Assembly (NCBI RefSeq): GCF_025698545.1
Contig: NC_068569.1
Span: 20,770,001-20,834,000, forward strand
From: Gossypium raimondii
Lineage: Eukaryota > Streptophyta > Magnoliopsida > Malvales > Malvaceae
Length of the DNA stretch: 64,000 nt
Direction of reading: 5' to 3'
Shown here in pieces: positions 10,501-22,670 of this stretch. The notes below the pieces were generated by a model, which searched no databases, was not told where the DNA came from, and worked only from the letters and a program-made list of their open reading frames with translations. Position 1 is the first letter of the stretch. Each line of letters starts with the position of its first letter. Both the position numbers and the translations under genes were made by a program.

Positions 10501-12650
10501 AAAGTCAGACGGTAATCACTGCCAGCACCCCTCTTTTGGAAGATGCATATTCATATGGTGTTGTGGAACATCCTTTTCCATTAAATTGGTTCTTGAAGGA
10601 TTGGTATCTTGGTCCCAAGTTCTATCATGCTGTAAAGATTGGAATTGTTCAGTATGTATGTGTTTATATTTCTAAGAAGCCTCCATTAGATTACCTTTTT
10701 TTTTTTTTTTTGTAAATTTTACAGCCTTCCAGTGCTTATCAAAGCATCTGTCTTTCAGATGATACTGAAGATGATCTGCGCATTATTGGCAATGATTTTG
10801 CAATCCTTTGGAGTTTATGGAGAAGGAAAGTTCGAATGGAGATATGGGTGAGATATATGCTTTCCACATTTAAGAATCTGAAAACTTCATTGCACGTAAA
10901 TAATCATCATAGATGGCTATGGATTTCTTGTATATTTTTTTTTAGTAGTTTTTTTTTTGTTGGGGTGTACATCATCACATGCTGACCTTACGACTCCTAT
11001 TCTGTGGCAGTTATCCATACTTGGCTGTTGTACTTAATTTCAGTCAGACCTGGGCCCTATATTGTCTTTTACAGTTCTATGCTGTTACTAAAGAGAAGTT
11101 GGAACCAATTAGACCTTTGGCCAAGTTTTTGACATTCAAGTCAATTGTATTCCTGACATGGTGGCAAGGTGTAGCCGTTGCATTTCTCTTTTCCATGGGA
11201 GCTTTTAAGGGGTCATTGGCTCAGGAACTGAAAACAAGAATTCAAGATTATATTATCTGTATTGAGGTATTCTTTTAAATAATATATCTATGTTAACAAT
11301 TCGCTGCAACTGTTACGATGTTTTCCCCACATCTTAGTGGCAACAAATTGGTTATTCTGGAAACAAACTAGTCTAGTATCTGAGCAACAAAGCAATGATG
11401 TTTTGAGGTATCGAAATTTTCCTGTTGCTGGTCTCTACAAGATGATATGTTCCTGATCTTGTTCTCCTTGTTTTGTTCTTTTTTGGGTCCTGGTAGGGTG
11501 TTATTTGTCCTGTCCTCTTAGGCATTATTACATGAAGTGCCTGTTCTCGAGACTGAAACCTCTTTTAAAACTAAGTTGCTTGCATATCTAACACATCAAA
11601 GCTGGCATGGTGATAGGGTCTTTTGATACTCCAAATGTGAGAGAAAGCTAGAAATAGTTAAACACACTTGTCTTGATCCAGGTCTGACATTCCTGATTTT
11701 GAGCAACGTAGGTTGGAAATGCCTGAAATGGTACCTTTAGCATTTAGATTCGTATTTGAGGTGTGATGTTTCTGAGAGTCTGCATACTATGGATGAGTTC
11801 TGTCATTAGGTTTCCTGATGATGTGTAGTTATTCTCATTTGCTGAAAAACTGTTGTTTCTTTTGCTAAAATTATAATTTATTTCCAAATGTAAAGTTATA
11901 TTCATGCGGGAGGTTTAAAGTAATTTTTGCAAAATAGATGGGTGTTGCTGCTGTTGTGCATCTTTATGTCTTCCCTGCGGTACCTTACAAGCGTGGAGAA
12001 AGATGTGTCCGAAATGTAGCTGTTATGACTGACTATGCATCTCTGGGAACACCCCCAGATCCCGAGGAGGTCCAAGATTGTGAAAGAACTACTAGGATGC
12101 GCTTGGATCGACATTATGAAAGGGAGAAGCGTTTGAACTTTCCCCAGAGTGTTCGTGATGTGGTCTTGGGAAGTGGTGAAATTGTAAGACACTTAAGTAT
12201 CTGCTTGTCTGGCAGGATACTTTTCTGTTTTCTTGTTTTCTTAGTTTTTGTTGCCTTGAGATGAAAGTTACTAAAGAGCAGGAAAAATAGTTATATATGT
12301 ATGTATGGCTGTATAGATATATATGTTCTGACTTTGTCATCCTTGTATCGTATTTCTAGATTGTTGATGACATGAAGTATACAGTGTCACATGTTGTTGA
12401 ACCAGTTGAAAGGGGAATTGCAAAAATAAATAAGACCTTCCATCAGATATCAGAAAATGTGAAACGCCATGAAGAGGAGCGGCGGAGGAACTCTAAGGAT
12501 GACAGTTACCTTGTCCCTTTAAGTTCATGGAATAGGGAATTTTCTGAAGCTCGTGAGAATGTTGTAGAAGGCAGTGTTAGCGACAGCGGTTTGGCAGCCA
12601 CCGGGAAGAGAAATAATAATATCCAAGCTCGGAACAGAAGTGCTAGATAG
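7554..12650 (+). CDS. LAZ1H1: LAZ1 homolog (DUF300 / OST-alpha-like seven-pass membrane protein)
   Basis: Eight coding exons with GT-AG introns: 7554-7769, 7885-7941, 9284-9392, 10471-10655, 10759-10847, 11011-11266, 11938-12183 and 12360-12650. They sum to 1449 nt (482 aa plus stop) in one frame. The start [10 protein letters not shown] precedes a hydrophobic leader. Landmarks follow in family order: a first membrane helix ending [88 protein letters not shown] and a hydrophilic C-terminal tail with [14 protein letters not shown]. Plant LAZ1 and LAZ1H1 are tonoplast/endomembrane proteins linked to cell-death control and brassinosteroid signalling (family knowledge). By recollection Arabidopsis LAZ1H1 (At1g77220) is closest. 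An untranslated 5' exon probably ends at 5949 (GACGACAG then GT), spliced to an acceptor near 7408, so the 5'UTR carries a long intron. An AATAAA at 13247-13252 fits the 3' end. Confidence 0.93.
8429..9093. repeat. GC-rich fold-back repeat in intron 2 of the LAZ1-like gene
   Basis: The two ends are imperfectly inverted. CAATGTTGTCAAGG at the left (8429-8442) faces CTTGCCTTGAC and TTAACATTGG at the right (about 9042-9093). Both inner arms are rich in AGGCGC/GCGCCT units (left around 8468-8515, right around 8902-9060), while the centre is AT-rich. This resembles a non-autonomous repeat I recall from several dicot genomes. Its class is not certain, and I could not define a target duplication. 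It lies wholly within the intron and does not disturb the flanking splice sites. Confidence 0.5.
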
Positions 12651-13246
12651 TATGTGCGGGTAGCTGTTCATTGCAATTGGAGTTAACAAAAAAGTATTTG
12701 AACATGGTAATTTTAGTGGACAATATCAAAGATGCTTTGGAAATTCGAATCTTGTCAGATATTGTTTTCTCCCACTTGCGCCCCCCCCCCTTTTAAATGC
12801 TTGGTTGGAATGATGGTCCCATTGGAAAGGGGTTGGGAGGGAACAAAACCTCCATACTTTTCTAACATTGAGAAATGTATAGAGCAGAGGCCCCCCGACT
12901 TAACTGCAAAATTTTGCTGCAGTTTGGTAAATTGTATAGAATACACTTTTATGAACAGGTGAAAATCATGATGTTACTATATACACCCCATTGTACAAGT
13001 AATATTTACTTTTTCTTTTTTGGTTTGGATCTTTTGCCTTTGTCAAATTTATATTCAACTACAGAAACGTTTGGAAGCAAAGATCACTGCTGAGCCTGAG
13101 AGTGGTAGTAGCTTATTGAGGCTTTTATGTTTTGTAGAAGCTATTTCTTGCTTTACTATGCGAACCGAAACGCGGGGATATACGGAGTTACGAATTAGAT
13201 TTTGAGGGTTCTGTCAACGATGGCCCATTCTATTTTTTTCCCCGAG

Positions 13247-13252
13247 AATAAA
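13247..13252 (+). terminator. Putative polyadenylation signal of the LAZ1-like gene
   Basis: AATAAA lies about 600 nt after the stop codon at the boundary where the sequence becomes strongly AT-rich. Plant polyadenylation signals are degenerate, so this is a plausible but not unique site. Confidence 0.4.
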
Positions 13253-13299
13253 TTTGTTACTTGTTCGGATTATAATATAATTAATAATATTTTTATTTT

Positions 13300-14180
13300 T
13301 TAGTTCTCAGCAACTGATTAGTAAAAGGGTAGACTATACTGATACAATCATGGTTCAAGGGAGGGGGTTCTTGTTTTGGTAGTTGAAATTTCTTTTTCTT
13401 ATAATTTTGTTGCCTCGTTACTTCAATTAGTGTAATAACAAATCTAGTCTCTTAGTTATTCATGAAATCGAATAGCTTCTTTGCATGCTGATAGGATTGG
13501 AAGTACAACGGATTGATTGTTATTGTATTCGCTTAGTCTGTTTTTATCTACCTAAAAGAATTCTATTTTAATTTAATTGTTAATGTTCTACATATTTGAT
13601 CAATTTAATTATTATTCTAAAAATCTAAAATGTAATTATAAAAATTTAATATCTTCAAAAACAAAAAAATATATATACAAACAAAAAGTTGTTGAAATTT
13701 ATAAAAAAATTCAAAATAAATTAAAATATTAAAAATATATAAAATTGCTTAAAATGGTTAAGCTTTAAAATATTAAATAAAAATCTATAATATTTTTGAG
13801 GTATGCTATTATATGAAGATTTTCTAGGGTTGCATAATCAAATGCAAGAATAATTTTGCTTTCTCAAATTTTTTCAATGCTTGGTTTTTGAAGTTATTAT
13901 ACCTTGTGTTTTTATAATGTGTAAATGTTAAAGATTAATTTAGTTGAATTTTCAAATTTAGAATTCAATTGAAATAATATGTAAAATTAAGAATTAAATT
14001 TATTGTTAAGTCAATCTAAAAGATCTTTGATAGTAGAATGGTTATAATTTGAAATTGACCTAATGAGGTGACAACATTAAAAAAATGAATGATCAAAATA
14101 GGAATACTAAATTGTTGATTTGAAATTAAAGAAAATGCTTATTCGTTGTTTGTCTAAATTATTATATAAAATTATTTATT
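13300..14180. other. AT-rich intergenic DNA, no gene seen
   Basis: Low-complexity AT-rich spacer downstream of the LAZ1-like gene. No open frame, RNA gene or clear repeat boundary could be supported. Confidence 0.55.
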
Positions 14181-14182
14181 TA

Positions 14183-15887
14183 TGGATGAGGAGCATAATC
14201 TTAATCATTCACAAACATGTTTAATTGTATGTCTATCTATTTAAGCGAAACAACCTGAACATAGTAATTGTAAATAAACTGAAACTGGACATAAATTTGA
14301 AGCTGTTAATAAACATAAAACATTGAATCAACATGGATCAAATTTAACTTAAGATGTGAGACAAAATGGAGGAATTTTATGAAGAGTAATGTACCAAACC
14401 AAACTATGTCTATGCTTGAAAGGTATATATATACTTGAATACGTGAATTGTGATAAATTATTGAAATGATTGTAGTTGTATATGACTACTTGATAATATT
14501 CAATACTTAATAATGATATATTGTCCTATTATCGTTGTCGAATAGAGTCACAGATATAACTGGCATGTCATAGGGTCTATATTAATAAGTGGGAGATTTA
14601 GCACTTTGCGCGTATATATTGTGATAGTTCTCTAATACCCTGGGGGTCAAGAACAACTCAAATACCTTAGGGGGTACGAGCGTATTCTGGTGTGGTTGGT
14701 GGGATCAGTGCATTTATACTCGATTAACACTTCGGTGTATTTGGTGTGATGGTGGATTGATCCGTGTATCCGTTTTTGTATCCAATTGAGTTAATAGGGA
14801 TTAAAATGTAAAAATAGCATGTTAAACATATATGTAATTGGAAAGAGATATTAATGCTAGTATGAAATATGATTTAAATATGATTTGGTCAGATGCAAAT
14901 ACCTTGAGGGTGCATAGAAATCTTATAATGTTAACAAGCATCTAAATGAAATGAACATGGTTGAATAATAATGGGGTATTTGGTTCTATGGTATATACAT
15001 GCTAATGAAAATTGATATAAATTTAGTTATGGATTAAATTTGAATCGAATTATGTTAGCACCACTAAGTATACTTTACTCAATGTATGAATTTATGTGTT
15101 TTCGTGCGCAGGTTTCGAATAAAGCTAAAGAAATTCCACAGTCAAGCATCCAATATTAAGTTGGTTGGCTTGTTGCCTAAGTTAGTTTTGACACTTTTGG
15201 TAAGTGACTTATAATATTATAATGGTTGAAATTTATCTTGTGCTTGCTAGTTAATTAAGCTTAATAATATTAATTTGAATGAACAAATTGGTTGGTTTAC
15301 TAATGTTGTATTGGAGGTTATGATCTGAAAATGTTTGAACAAGTTTGATAGGTTAATTGGAGGAATATGTTTTGTGGTACATTTTAGGCATGTTTAGGTT
15401 TATTTGGTTAAGGCTTAAAATACTTAAAAGTGCAGGATTTCGAGCATTTGGTCATTGAGTCTTGAGACAGAAAGAACTTGTCTCGAGATCGCTAAAATAA
15501 ATTTCATTTAAATTTTACATTTAAGTGCTTGAGGTCTCGAAACAATTGTTCCTAAGCTCGAGATAAGTGGTCTTTATCTCGAGACAAAAGAATATCGAAG
15601 ATAATAGATTTTGCCTTGCTCCAGGTCTCGAGACAAGAATCCCTTGTCTTGAGAGATTCAAACATCAAAGCAAAAATAAAAAAATAGGGGAGGTTGGTCT
15701 TGAGACCTAGTCTCGGGACATAAAGGACCTTGCCTCGAGACACATGTAGTGTCTTGAGACATGTTAACTTCGAAGCTAAAAATCCCATAATAATTTATGA
15801 CCTGTCTTGAGACACGAAAACCCTTGTCTCGAGACATAAATTTGAAATTTGACTTTTGATTTTGGATTCGAGTCCTAACTTTGAAAT
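14183..15887. mobile_element. Left part of a degraded LTR-type element 'D', interrupted by element A
   Basis: This sequence has the style of a long gypsy LTR: a CTCGATTAACACTTCGGTG region near 14720, GAGTTAATAGGGATTA near 14783, a GTGCGCAGGTTTCGA box near 15106, and an array of TCTCGAGA palindromes after 15450. It is cut at 15892 by solo LTR A and resumes at 28245. The resumed part ends GTGTGGGGTGTTACA at 28419, a typical LTR 3' end. No TGTAACAC start was found upstream, so the left end is lost or too diverged. The coordinate 14183 is only a guess: an ATTTA precedes it and ATTTA also follows 28419. Confidence 0.45.
15459..15838. repeat. Cluster of about a dozen TCTCGAGA-type palindromes
   Basis: Perfect or one-mismatch copies of the dyad TGTCTCGAGACA occur about twelve times in 380 bp, for example near 15459, 15478, 15532, 15576, 15625, 15694, 15730, 15750, 15803 and 15825. 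The spacing is irregular. Some copies read CTTGAGAC, as expected from C-to-T decay at CpG in one strand. The cluster lies in LTR D, next to the insertion point of element A. Confidence 0.8.
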
Positions 15888-16590
15888 TAACCTGTAACAC
15901 CCCAAACCCATATCCATCGCCGGATTTGGGTTACGAGGTATTACCGAACAAAACATAGTTCATCATGATCATTTATTACAATTCATGCACGAAATTATAA
16001 TGACTTCTTACAATAGTTATCAAATTCAAATAGGAACCATTCACTTATTTATAAAAGTCAAATTCATATATATAAAGCCCATAACCAATTAATTAAAGCA
16101 TGCATTATTAATTATATTACAAATACGAACCATGCTTCAAATTCAATCATATCAATATCCTCTATTCAATAAAATTACTAACCAACCAACAATCATCAAA
16201 ATCATAATACACGTGCTTCAGAAATACAAAGTTCGAGCTATGTGACCATCAATTACATGGCATTTGAATACCTAAATCATAATTAAACATAATTCACCTC
16301 ATATACCGAGCATACATTAAGACACCCTTTAGTACAATTTCATGCCTTTAACTAAATACTAAACATACCATTTTCATATGCTAAGCATCATGCCAAAATT
16401 TCATATTCACAACCAATTCATTTCTCAATTATTCGGCTAGCAAATTAGCCTCAAAATACATACCAATTCCACCATTCAAAATTAAGCTAAACATAATATT
16501 TCATAACCTAATACAAACATCAACATGTCACTTATAACTATATATATATAACCAACGAAACAAACTTAAAACATAGTCATTATTCACCAT

Positions 16591-18091
16591 TGATGGGTGT
16601 CGAATCCACCAATATAAACCTACGCCTTAGTTTGCAAATTATGCAGTATAGGGAGTAGGGTCGATCCCTCAGAGACTGGTTTACTGTAAATTGTTGCTCG
16701 CTTGACCAGATTTATGTCGGGGCAGCTGTCGTGCCCAAGACGTTCGGGGGGATAAAAATTTGAAAACCTGAAATTAACAGAAAAATAACGTCAAAAGTAA
16801 AAGTTGAAAACAGAATAATAAAAACTGTGAAATAAATATTAAGAAAAATTTAATTAGAATAAGCTTAGCTTTAGGCACGAATTTTCCTCGTCTTTGAACC
16901 GATCCTCGAAATTGGATGAACTCCTCTTTTCCAATAAGCTAGTTATAGCTACCAAGGACGCCTCGGACACCAACTCTTCCTTGTGTAAATTAGTTATGGA
17001 ACGTCCAATAACTAATTCTTACCGATCGAACAACCACGAAACGTTCGTGATTTAGAACTCCGCGACTTTATGCTCTAGAAGAGCCTAGCTCGAACCAATG
17101 CCCTCAACCGTGGGACATTTAAGTCCGGTTACTACTTCCTTGACGGAACCAAACAAAGACCTCCACTTGGCACGCCAATGTGTTCACTGAAAACCGATTA
17201 GAAACGTTCTTTTGAATTCCAATCAGACGTCTAATCACACCAAATCAAACGACGTCTTTTTTGACTTAGTGTTGATCTGACTTTATGAGCTAACAAAATC
17301 ATACTCTTAATCCTGAGAAGTAATAAGTACTGAAATTTTAGGAGTTAAATGGCTCGGGTTCGTAACTCACGGGTTTTGACGAGGCTAATTTCGGCCTAAA
17401 GCTGAAAATGGGTTTAGTTGGCTAAGGTTTGGGACATGTTGGTATTTGATAAATTAATTAAGGTAGAAAATGTGAAAAGATGGGTGATGTGATTGAGAAT
17501 GGGGGTGGTTGAAAAAGGTGTTGTAATTGGAAAGTAGTAAAAGCTGGAAGTTTTTAGGAATTAAAAGTTAAAGAAACTAAAGACAATAAATAAATTTGTG
17601 AAAAGTTGAAAATAAAGGTGAAATGGATGGTAGGCTACTGGAACTAATGAAAATTGAAGGAAAGCAAGCTAAGAAATAACAAAGGCTACGTGAGAAAGGA
17701 GAGGATTGAAAGACAAAAGCTAAAATATTTTTTGATTGATGAAATGATGAACAATACAAGCACTATTTATACTAGAGGATTTACTAAATTAGGAACCAAC
17801 TAGTCATAGGAAATTAAGGAAAAAAAATATTCCATGACCAAAAATATCCCAAAATAATCTCCCCCACTAAATCAACAAAAATTTTCAGCTAATTAAAATA
17901 GGAAAAATTCTACTTTGGCCCTCCTTCTTTGCTTCTTTCTTTAATTTGGCCCAATTGTTCCCTTTTTCTTCTATTTAGTCCCCAAATTGCATTCTGCAAG
18001 CAAAACTCAATAAATATGGCAAAGTTAGTGGTGCATTCTCATAAATTAACCAATATAATTACATAAAATATGTAACTTTAGCATTTAATCA
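16591..18091 (-). repeat. 3' LTR of Athila-like element C
   Basis: 1501 bp with the same ends as the other copy. The interval 17060-17240 differs from its partner more densely than the rest, with several 1-3 bp changes. An equivalent TATAAATAG lies on the - strand at forward 17763-17771. Confidence 0.9.
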
Positions 18092-18104
18092 AATCCCCCT
18101 ACTT
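18092..18104 (-). other. Polypurine tract of element C
   Basis: On the - strand AAGTAGGGGGATT abuts the 3' LTR. This is the expected site for plus-strand DNA priming during reverse transcription. Confidence 0.7.
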
Positions 18105-19382
18105 AGCTTATGCTAGTCCTCGAGCATTTTGTATGTATCTGCAAAAGGAAAATCTTTTCCAAAATAGGACTTGATACTCATGGTTTGCACAATTCAACAA
18201 TTCAATCCTAGCACATTAAAAACTCAAACAACCTAGCCTAAGAAGTAAGTAAATATATCTCAGAATTTATGAGAGCTTGATAGACTTACCTTTCATTTTA
18301 TTTTATTTATTTATTTTTGTACTTAGGACATTATCGAATTTTTTGACGCGAGACATGATGACAACCCAAGCACCATGTTCCGGTTACTCAATTCGGACGT
18401 CTCTAAGCGGGTTATTTCGCCTTACTCATAATAACTTGTCAGCGGAGTGAGTGCAAATAAATTGGACAGCCACATGAACCTTTTTACGCGAGATGTGATG
18501 ACAACCCAAGCACCACATTCCGGTTACTCAATTCGATATACAACCCAAATTTTCACTCTTAACATTTGTATCAGAGGAGTATTTATTCTTTTTTTTTTTG
18601 AAAAAAATAATAAAACATATGATAAAAGGTAGGCAATCAAGCAAACTCATAGTTCCAAAAATTTCTTACCTACTAAGTCTAGGTTATTGAAATGTTTCAT
18701 GTGTAAAGAATTAAATAGCTAAATCGGTCAAACCATAAGTGTACCATCCCAATTAAAAGAAAAATTTACGTTTTACTAAAAACATGCAAAAATAGTGATG
18801 ACAGATAAGCAAATTAGAACCAATTTATGTTTCCCTCCCCCCTACTTATTTTACATTGTCCCAATGTAATTTAAAAAATAAAAGTAAAGATAAGTAGGAG
18901 AAAGAGAGAAAAAGAAACTCCCCTTGTATTTCAACGTCGTGGAGGGCGGTCTCGTAGGTAGAGTGGGCCTTAACTGAAAAAAAGAATTTTGTGGGTTGAC
19001 ATGTGGAATTTAATTTTGTCTTGGAATGTTTTCCTGCAAAAACAAAATAGTAAAAATAAATAATAATAATAGGAAAATTAAAATGTTTTTTTTTTCAAAT
19101 TTATTAGCTAAGCTATAAACTCGAGAAATAAATTATTAAAAACCAAGATTACGAGATTTGGTAAAACAGTCGTGATAAATGCACCAAGTAAGTTTCCAGG
19201 AAAGAGAGGTGAGTCACAATGGACATACTTAAGTACCAAGTCTTTCCTTAGACAGAACTAATCCTTGACATGCATTTCCATTTTCCATTTTACCAAAAAT
19301 TTTATTTGCATAAAGGAAAAGAAAATTTGGGCTGCCTCCCAACAGCGCTTTGTTTAACGTCGTTAGCTCGACAACTTGTTAT
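18105..19382 (-). other. 3' untranslated/spacer region of element C
   Basis: About 1.3 kb between pol and the 3' LTR with no supported open frame. Directly after pol the - strand reads AACGACGTTAAACAAAGCGC then TGTTGGGAGGCAGCCC (forward 19322-19366), a box I recall as widely conserved at this position in Athila-type elements. Two direct copies of a ~55-bp segment containing GATGACAACCCAAGCACCA lie at about 18343-18399 and 18484-18540. Confidence 0.6.
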
Positions 19383-20450
19383 TCAATTTTCGGGCTCCTC
19401 GAGACCAATCTCCTCAATCGTGTGCGTTTGAAAATTCTCGTAGAAGGGTTTCAATCGTTGACCATTCACCTTAAAGCACTTCCGGGTTTCTTCGCTTTGA
19501 ATTTCCACTGCACCATTTGAGAATAAATTAGTGATAGTAAATGGACCTATCCATTTGGATCGAAGCTTACCCGTAAAAATTTTTAAGGTGGAGTCGTATA
19601 GGAGAACTTTTTGTCCTATTGAAAACTGCTTCCTAGTGATCATCTTATCGTGGAACGCCTTCGTCTTTTCTTTATAAACTCGAGCATTTTCATATGCATC
19701 GTTTCTAATTTCCTCGAGTTCCTGAATGTCCAACTTTCGAGCTCTTCCTGCGGTCTCCATTTCCATATTACATTGCTTAACTGCCCAAAGTGCTTTATGC
19801 TCTAATTCGACCGGGAGATGACACGGTTTACCAAAAATGAGTCGATAAGGTGACATGCCGATTGGTCCCTTGTAAGCTGTCCTATAAGCCCAGAGTGCGT
19901 CATTTAGTCTCAAGCTCCAATCCTTTCTGTTTGGTTTAACAGTCTTCTCCAAGATGGACTTGATTTCTCAATTTGACACTTCAGCTTGTCCGTTTGTCTG
20001 TGGATGGTAGGCGGTAGAAATTGCTGAGTCACTCCGCATTTCTCCATAAGTGCACTTACGAGCTTATTGCAAAATGGGTTCTCTATCACCGATTAATGTT
20101 CGTGGGTGCCATACCGGAAAAGATAGAACTTTTAAGAAAGTCAACCACAGTTTTAGCATTATCATTACGAGTAGCCTTTGCTTCTATCCACTTAGAAACG
20201 TAATCAACAGCTAAGAGTATATAAAAATTTCCAAAAGAAGAAATAAAAGGACCCATAAAATCGATGCCCCACACATCGAAAATTTCACAAATATGGATGG
20301 GAGTAAGGGGCATCTCATTTCGACGGCTAAGATTACCGACTTTTTGGCATTTTTCATAGGTTTTACAAAATAAGAAGGCGTCACGAAATATACTTGGCCA
20401 AAATAGTCCACACTCGAGAATTTTATGTGCGGTGCGTTTAGGTCCAAAGT
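19383..20450 (-). pseudogene. pol: Integrase of Athila-like element C (broken)
   Basis: The DDE core starts in 20313-20086 with WGIDFMGPF and LLAVDYVSKWIEAKA. The region with the second Asp (about 20110-20040) is frame-broken, and a TGA interrupts the segment after AYHPQTNGQAEVSN near 19970. The C-terminal part (19952-19383, 189 codons) is open, with [36 protein letters not shown] and the [14 protein letters not shown]...[14 protein letters not shown]-binding module. Integrase would insert the cDNA into the host chromosome; this copy cannot be active as read. Confidence 0.85.
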
Positions 20451-20451
20451 G

Positions 20452-21693
20452 TCATCCACATGCATAAGAATGGCAAAAAGTTAAGATAGACTGTACCTCT
20501 GTTTCTGCTACACATCGTCGAATTACCTGATCGGAGTAATGCTTCCATAGGTAAGGATCGTCCCAAATGTAATATCGAGCATCTTTTTTAATCTTATCTT
20601 TCCTAGACCTTGGTAATTCTGAAGGTATAGTACCTCTGACAAGATAATTTACTATATCTGCGTACCAAGGATGAACCGCATTTGCTGAAAACAGGTTTTC
20701 ATCTGGGAAGTTGTCTTTCAATGGTGTGTCATCTGCCAGAATCGATAATCGACTCAGATGGTCGGCTACTAAGTTTTCGCATCTCTTCTTATCCCGGATT
20801 TCAAAATCAAATTCTTGCAGAAGTAGAATCCACCTAATTAGTCGAGGTTTTGCCTCCTTCTTCCCTATCAAATATTTCAAAGCTGCATGATCAGAAAAAA
20901 TAATCACTTTAGTTCCCAACAGGTAAGACCTAAATTTATCTAAAGCAAACACAACAGCTAATAATTCTTTCTCAGTGGTTGTGTAATTGCTTTGGGCAGC
21001 ATCCAAAGTTTTCGAAGCGTAGTAGATAACATGAGGCTCTTTCCCTATTCTTTGGCCAAGAACAGCTCCCACACTTCGATCACTTGCATCACACATGATT
21101 TCAAACGGGAAGTTCCAATTCGGTGGTTGCACTATGGGGGCGAAAACCAATTTCTGCTTCAGTACGTCAAATGCATCTTTACAAGTCTGCTCAAATTTAA
21201 ATTCTTTATCCTTCTGTAACAGACTGCAGAGCGGTTGCGCGATCTTCAAGAAGTCTTTTATGAATCGTCTGTAAAATCCTGCATGTCCAAGAAACAAACG
21301 AATTTCCCTCACAGATGTGGGGTAAGGTAATGAGTTAATAATATCCGTTTTTACTTTATCGACCTCAATACCTTCTGAGGAAACTATATGACCTAAAATT
21401 AGTCCTTTGTCAACCATGAAATGGCATTTTTCATAATTTAAAACAAGATTAAATTCTAGGCATCTTTGTAATATCTTAGCAAAATTATCGAGACATTCAT
21501 TAAAAGAGTTACCGTACACCGTGAAGTCATCCATGAAGACTTCAATGATTTTCTCGACGTAATCGGAGAATATGCTTACCATACATCTCTGAAAGGTGGC
21601 CGGAGCATTACAGAGTCCAAACGGCATTCGTCTATATGCAAACGTTCCAAAGGGGCACGTGAAAGTTATTTTGTCTTGATCTTCAGGCGCCAC
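20452..21693 (-). pseudogene. pol: Reverse transcriptase / RNase H of element C
   Basis: A long open stretch (413 codons) containing [20 protein letters not shown], the catalytic FMDDFTVYG with paired Asp (near codon 55), [18 protein letters not shown] and the thumb region. RNase H follows with [14 protein letters not shown] (near codon 200), [27 protein letters not shown] and [11 protein letters not shown]. The frame ends in the N-terminal zinc region of integrase at a stop. The RT and RNase H catalytic residues that can be seen are intact, but upstream lesions prevent a complete polyprotein. Confidence 0.9.
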
Positions 21694-21699
21694 TGGAAT

Positions 21700-22610
21700 T
21701 TGGAAAAATCCTGAATATCCATCGAGACAACAATAATGAGTCTTACCAGCTAATCGCCGAGCATTTGATCGATGAAGGAAGTGGAAAATGGTCTTTTCGG
21801 TAGTCGTTCAACTTCCTATAATCGATGCAAACCCTCCATCCATTCGGACTCGGGTAGGAACTAGCTCTCCGATGAATTTTGCACCATCACACGCCAGTTT
21901 TCTTGGGCACGACATGAATCGGCTAACCCAATCACCGCCGAGATCGGGTATATCATTCCAAAGATCCAACATTTTCTGGATCTCCTTCTTTACTACCTCC
22001 GTCATGGGTGGATTAAGGCGCCTCTGAGCATCTCTCTTTGGTTTCGTGTTATCTTCGATGGAAATTCTGTGCATACACGTGGATGGACTTAGCCCTTTTA
22101 TGTCGGCTATTGTCCAACCAATAGCTTCCTTATATTCCTTCAGAACTCGAACTAGACTTTCCTCCTCGTCTTTGGTTAGTCTGTTTGACACTATTACCGG
22201 TAGGGTGTCTTTCTCTCCCAAAAAGACATACTTGAGGTGGTCTGGTAACGCTTTGAGCTCCAAGGTTGGTGGCTGCAAAATCGAAGGCAACATTTTAACT
22301 TGGGAAGGTAATAGTTAAAGATGGTTACCTCGACTCGTCGACGATGGTTGAGTCTCCAAGTGTTTGACAATTTCTCGCAACGGATCTTCTATAACTGCTA
22401 ACTCCTCGAGACGACTCAATACATCCATGTCAATGCTTCTGTAAAAGACAGTTTCCAATTCATCAAAGTCATGATATTCAGAATAATTTTGAGTTAAACA
22501 ATCTATACTATCGATACTGGAAATATTTGACAATGAGTAAGGATGACTCATGGCTTCATAGACATTGAATTTCACAATTTCGCCATCAAACTCCATTGTC
22601 AATGTTCCAC
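21700..22610 (-). pseudogene. pol: Protease-RT connection and N-terminal reverse transcriptase of element C (broken)
   Basis: Two frame segments. 22602-22315 carries MTMEFDGEIVKFNVYEAM and an acidic linker. 22293-21808 carries LELKALPDHLKYVFLGE, EAIGWTIADIKGLSPSTCMH and RRLNPPMTEVVKKEIQKMLD, which lead into RT. Frameshifts follow, but [12 protein letters not shown] (RT motif region) is still readable in another frame around 21810-21850. These are standard Athila pol landmarks; the breaks show decay after insertion. Confidence 0.78.
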
Positions 22611-22670
22611 TCTGAACATCAATTTTTGCGCTTGCAGTACTTAAAATGGCCTTCCAAGCAAAATATCGAT

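Noticed and set aside
16650..16690. GGGTCGATCCCTCAG resembling a tRNA T-arm
   Set aside because: No cloverleaf around it, and it lies in a retrotransposon LTR.
17577..17759. Ser/Phe-rich open frame repeated at 25759-25941
   Set aside because: Present in both Athila LTRs because the LTRs are copies; no gypsy LTR gene is expected there.
18105..19382. Possible env-like gene of the Athila element
   Set aside because: No open frame of useful length and no membrane-protein features on the element strand.
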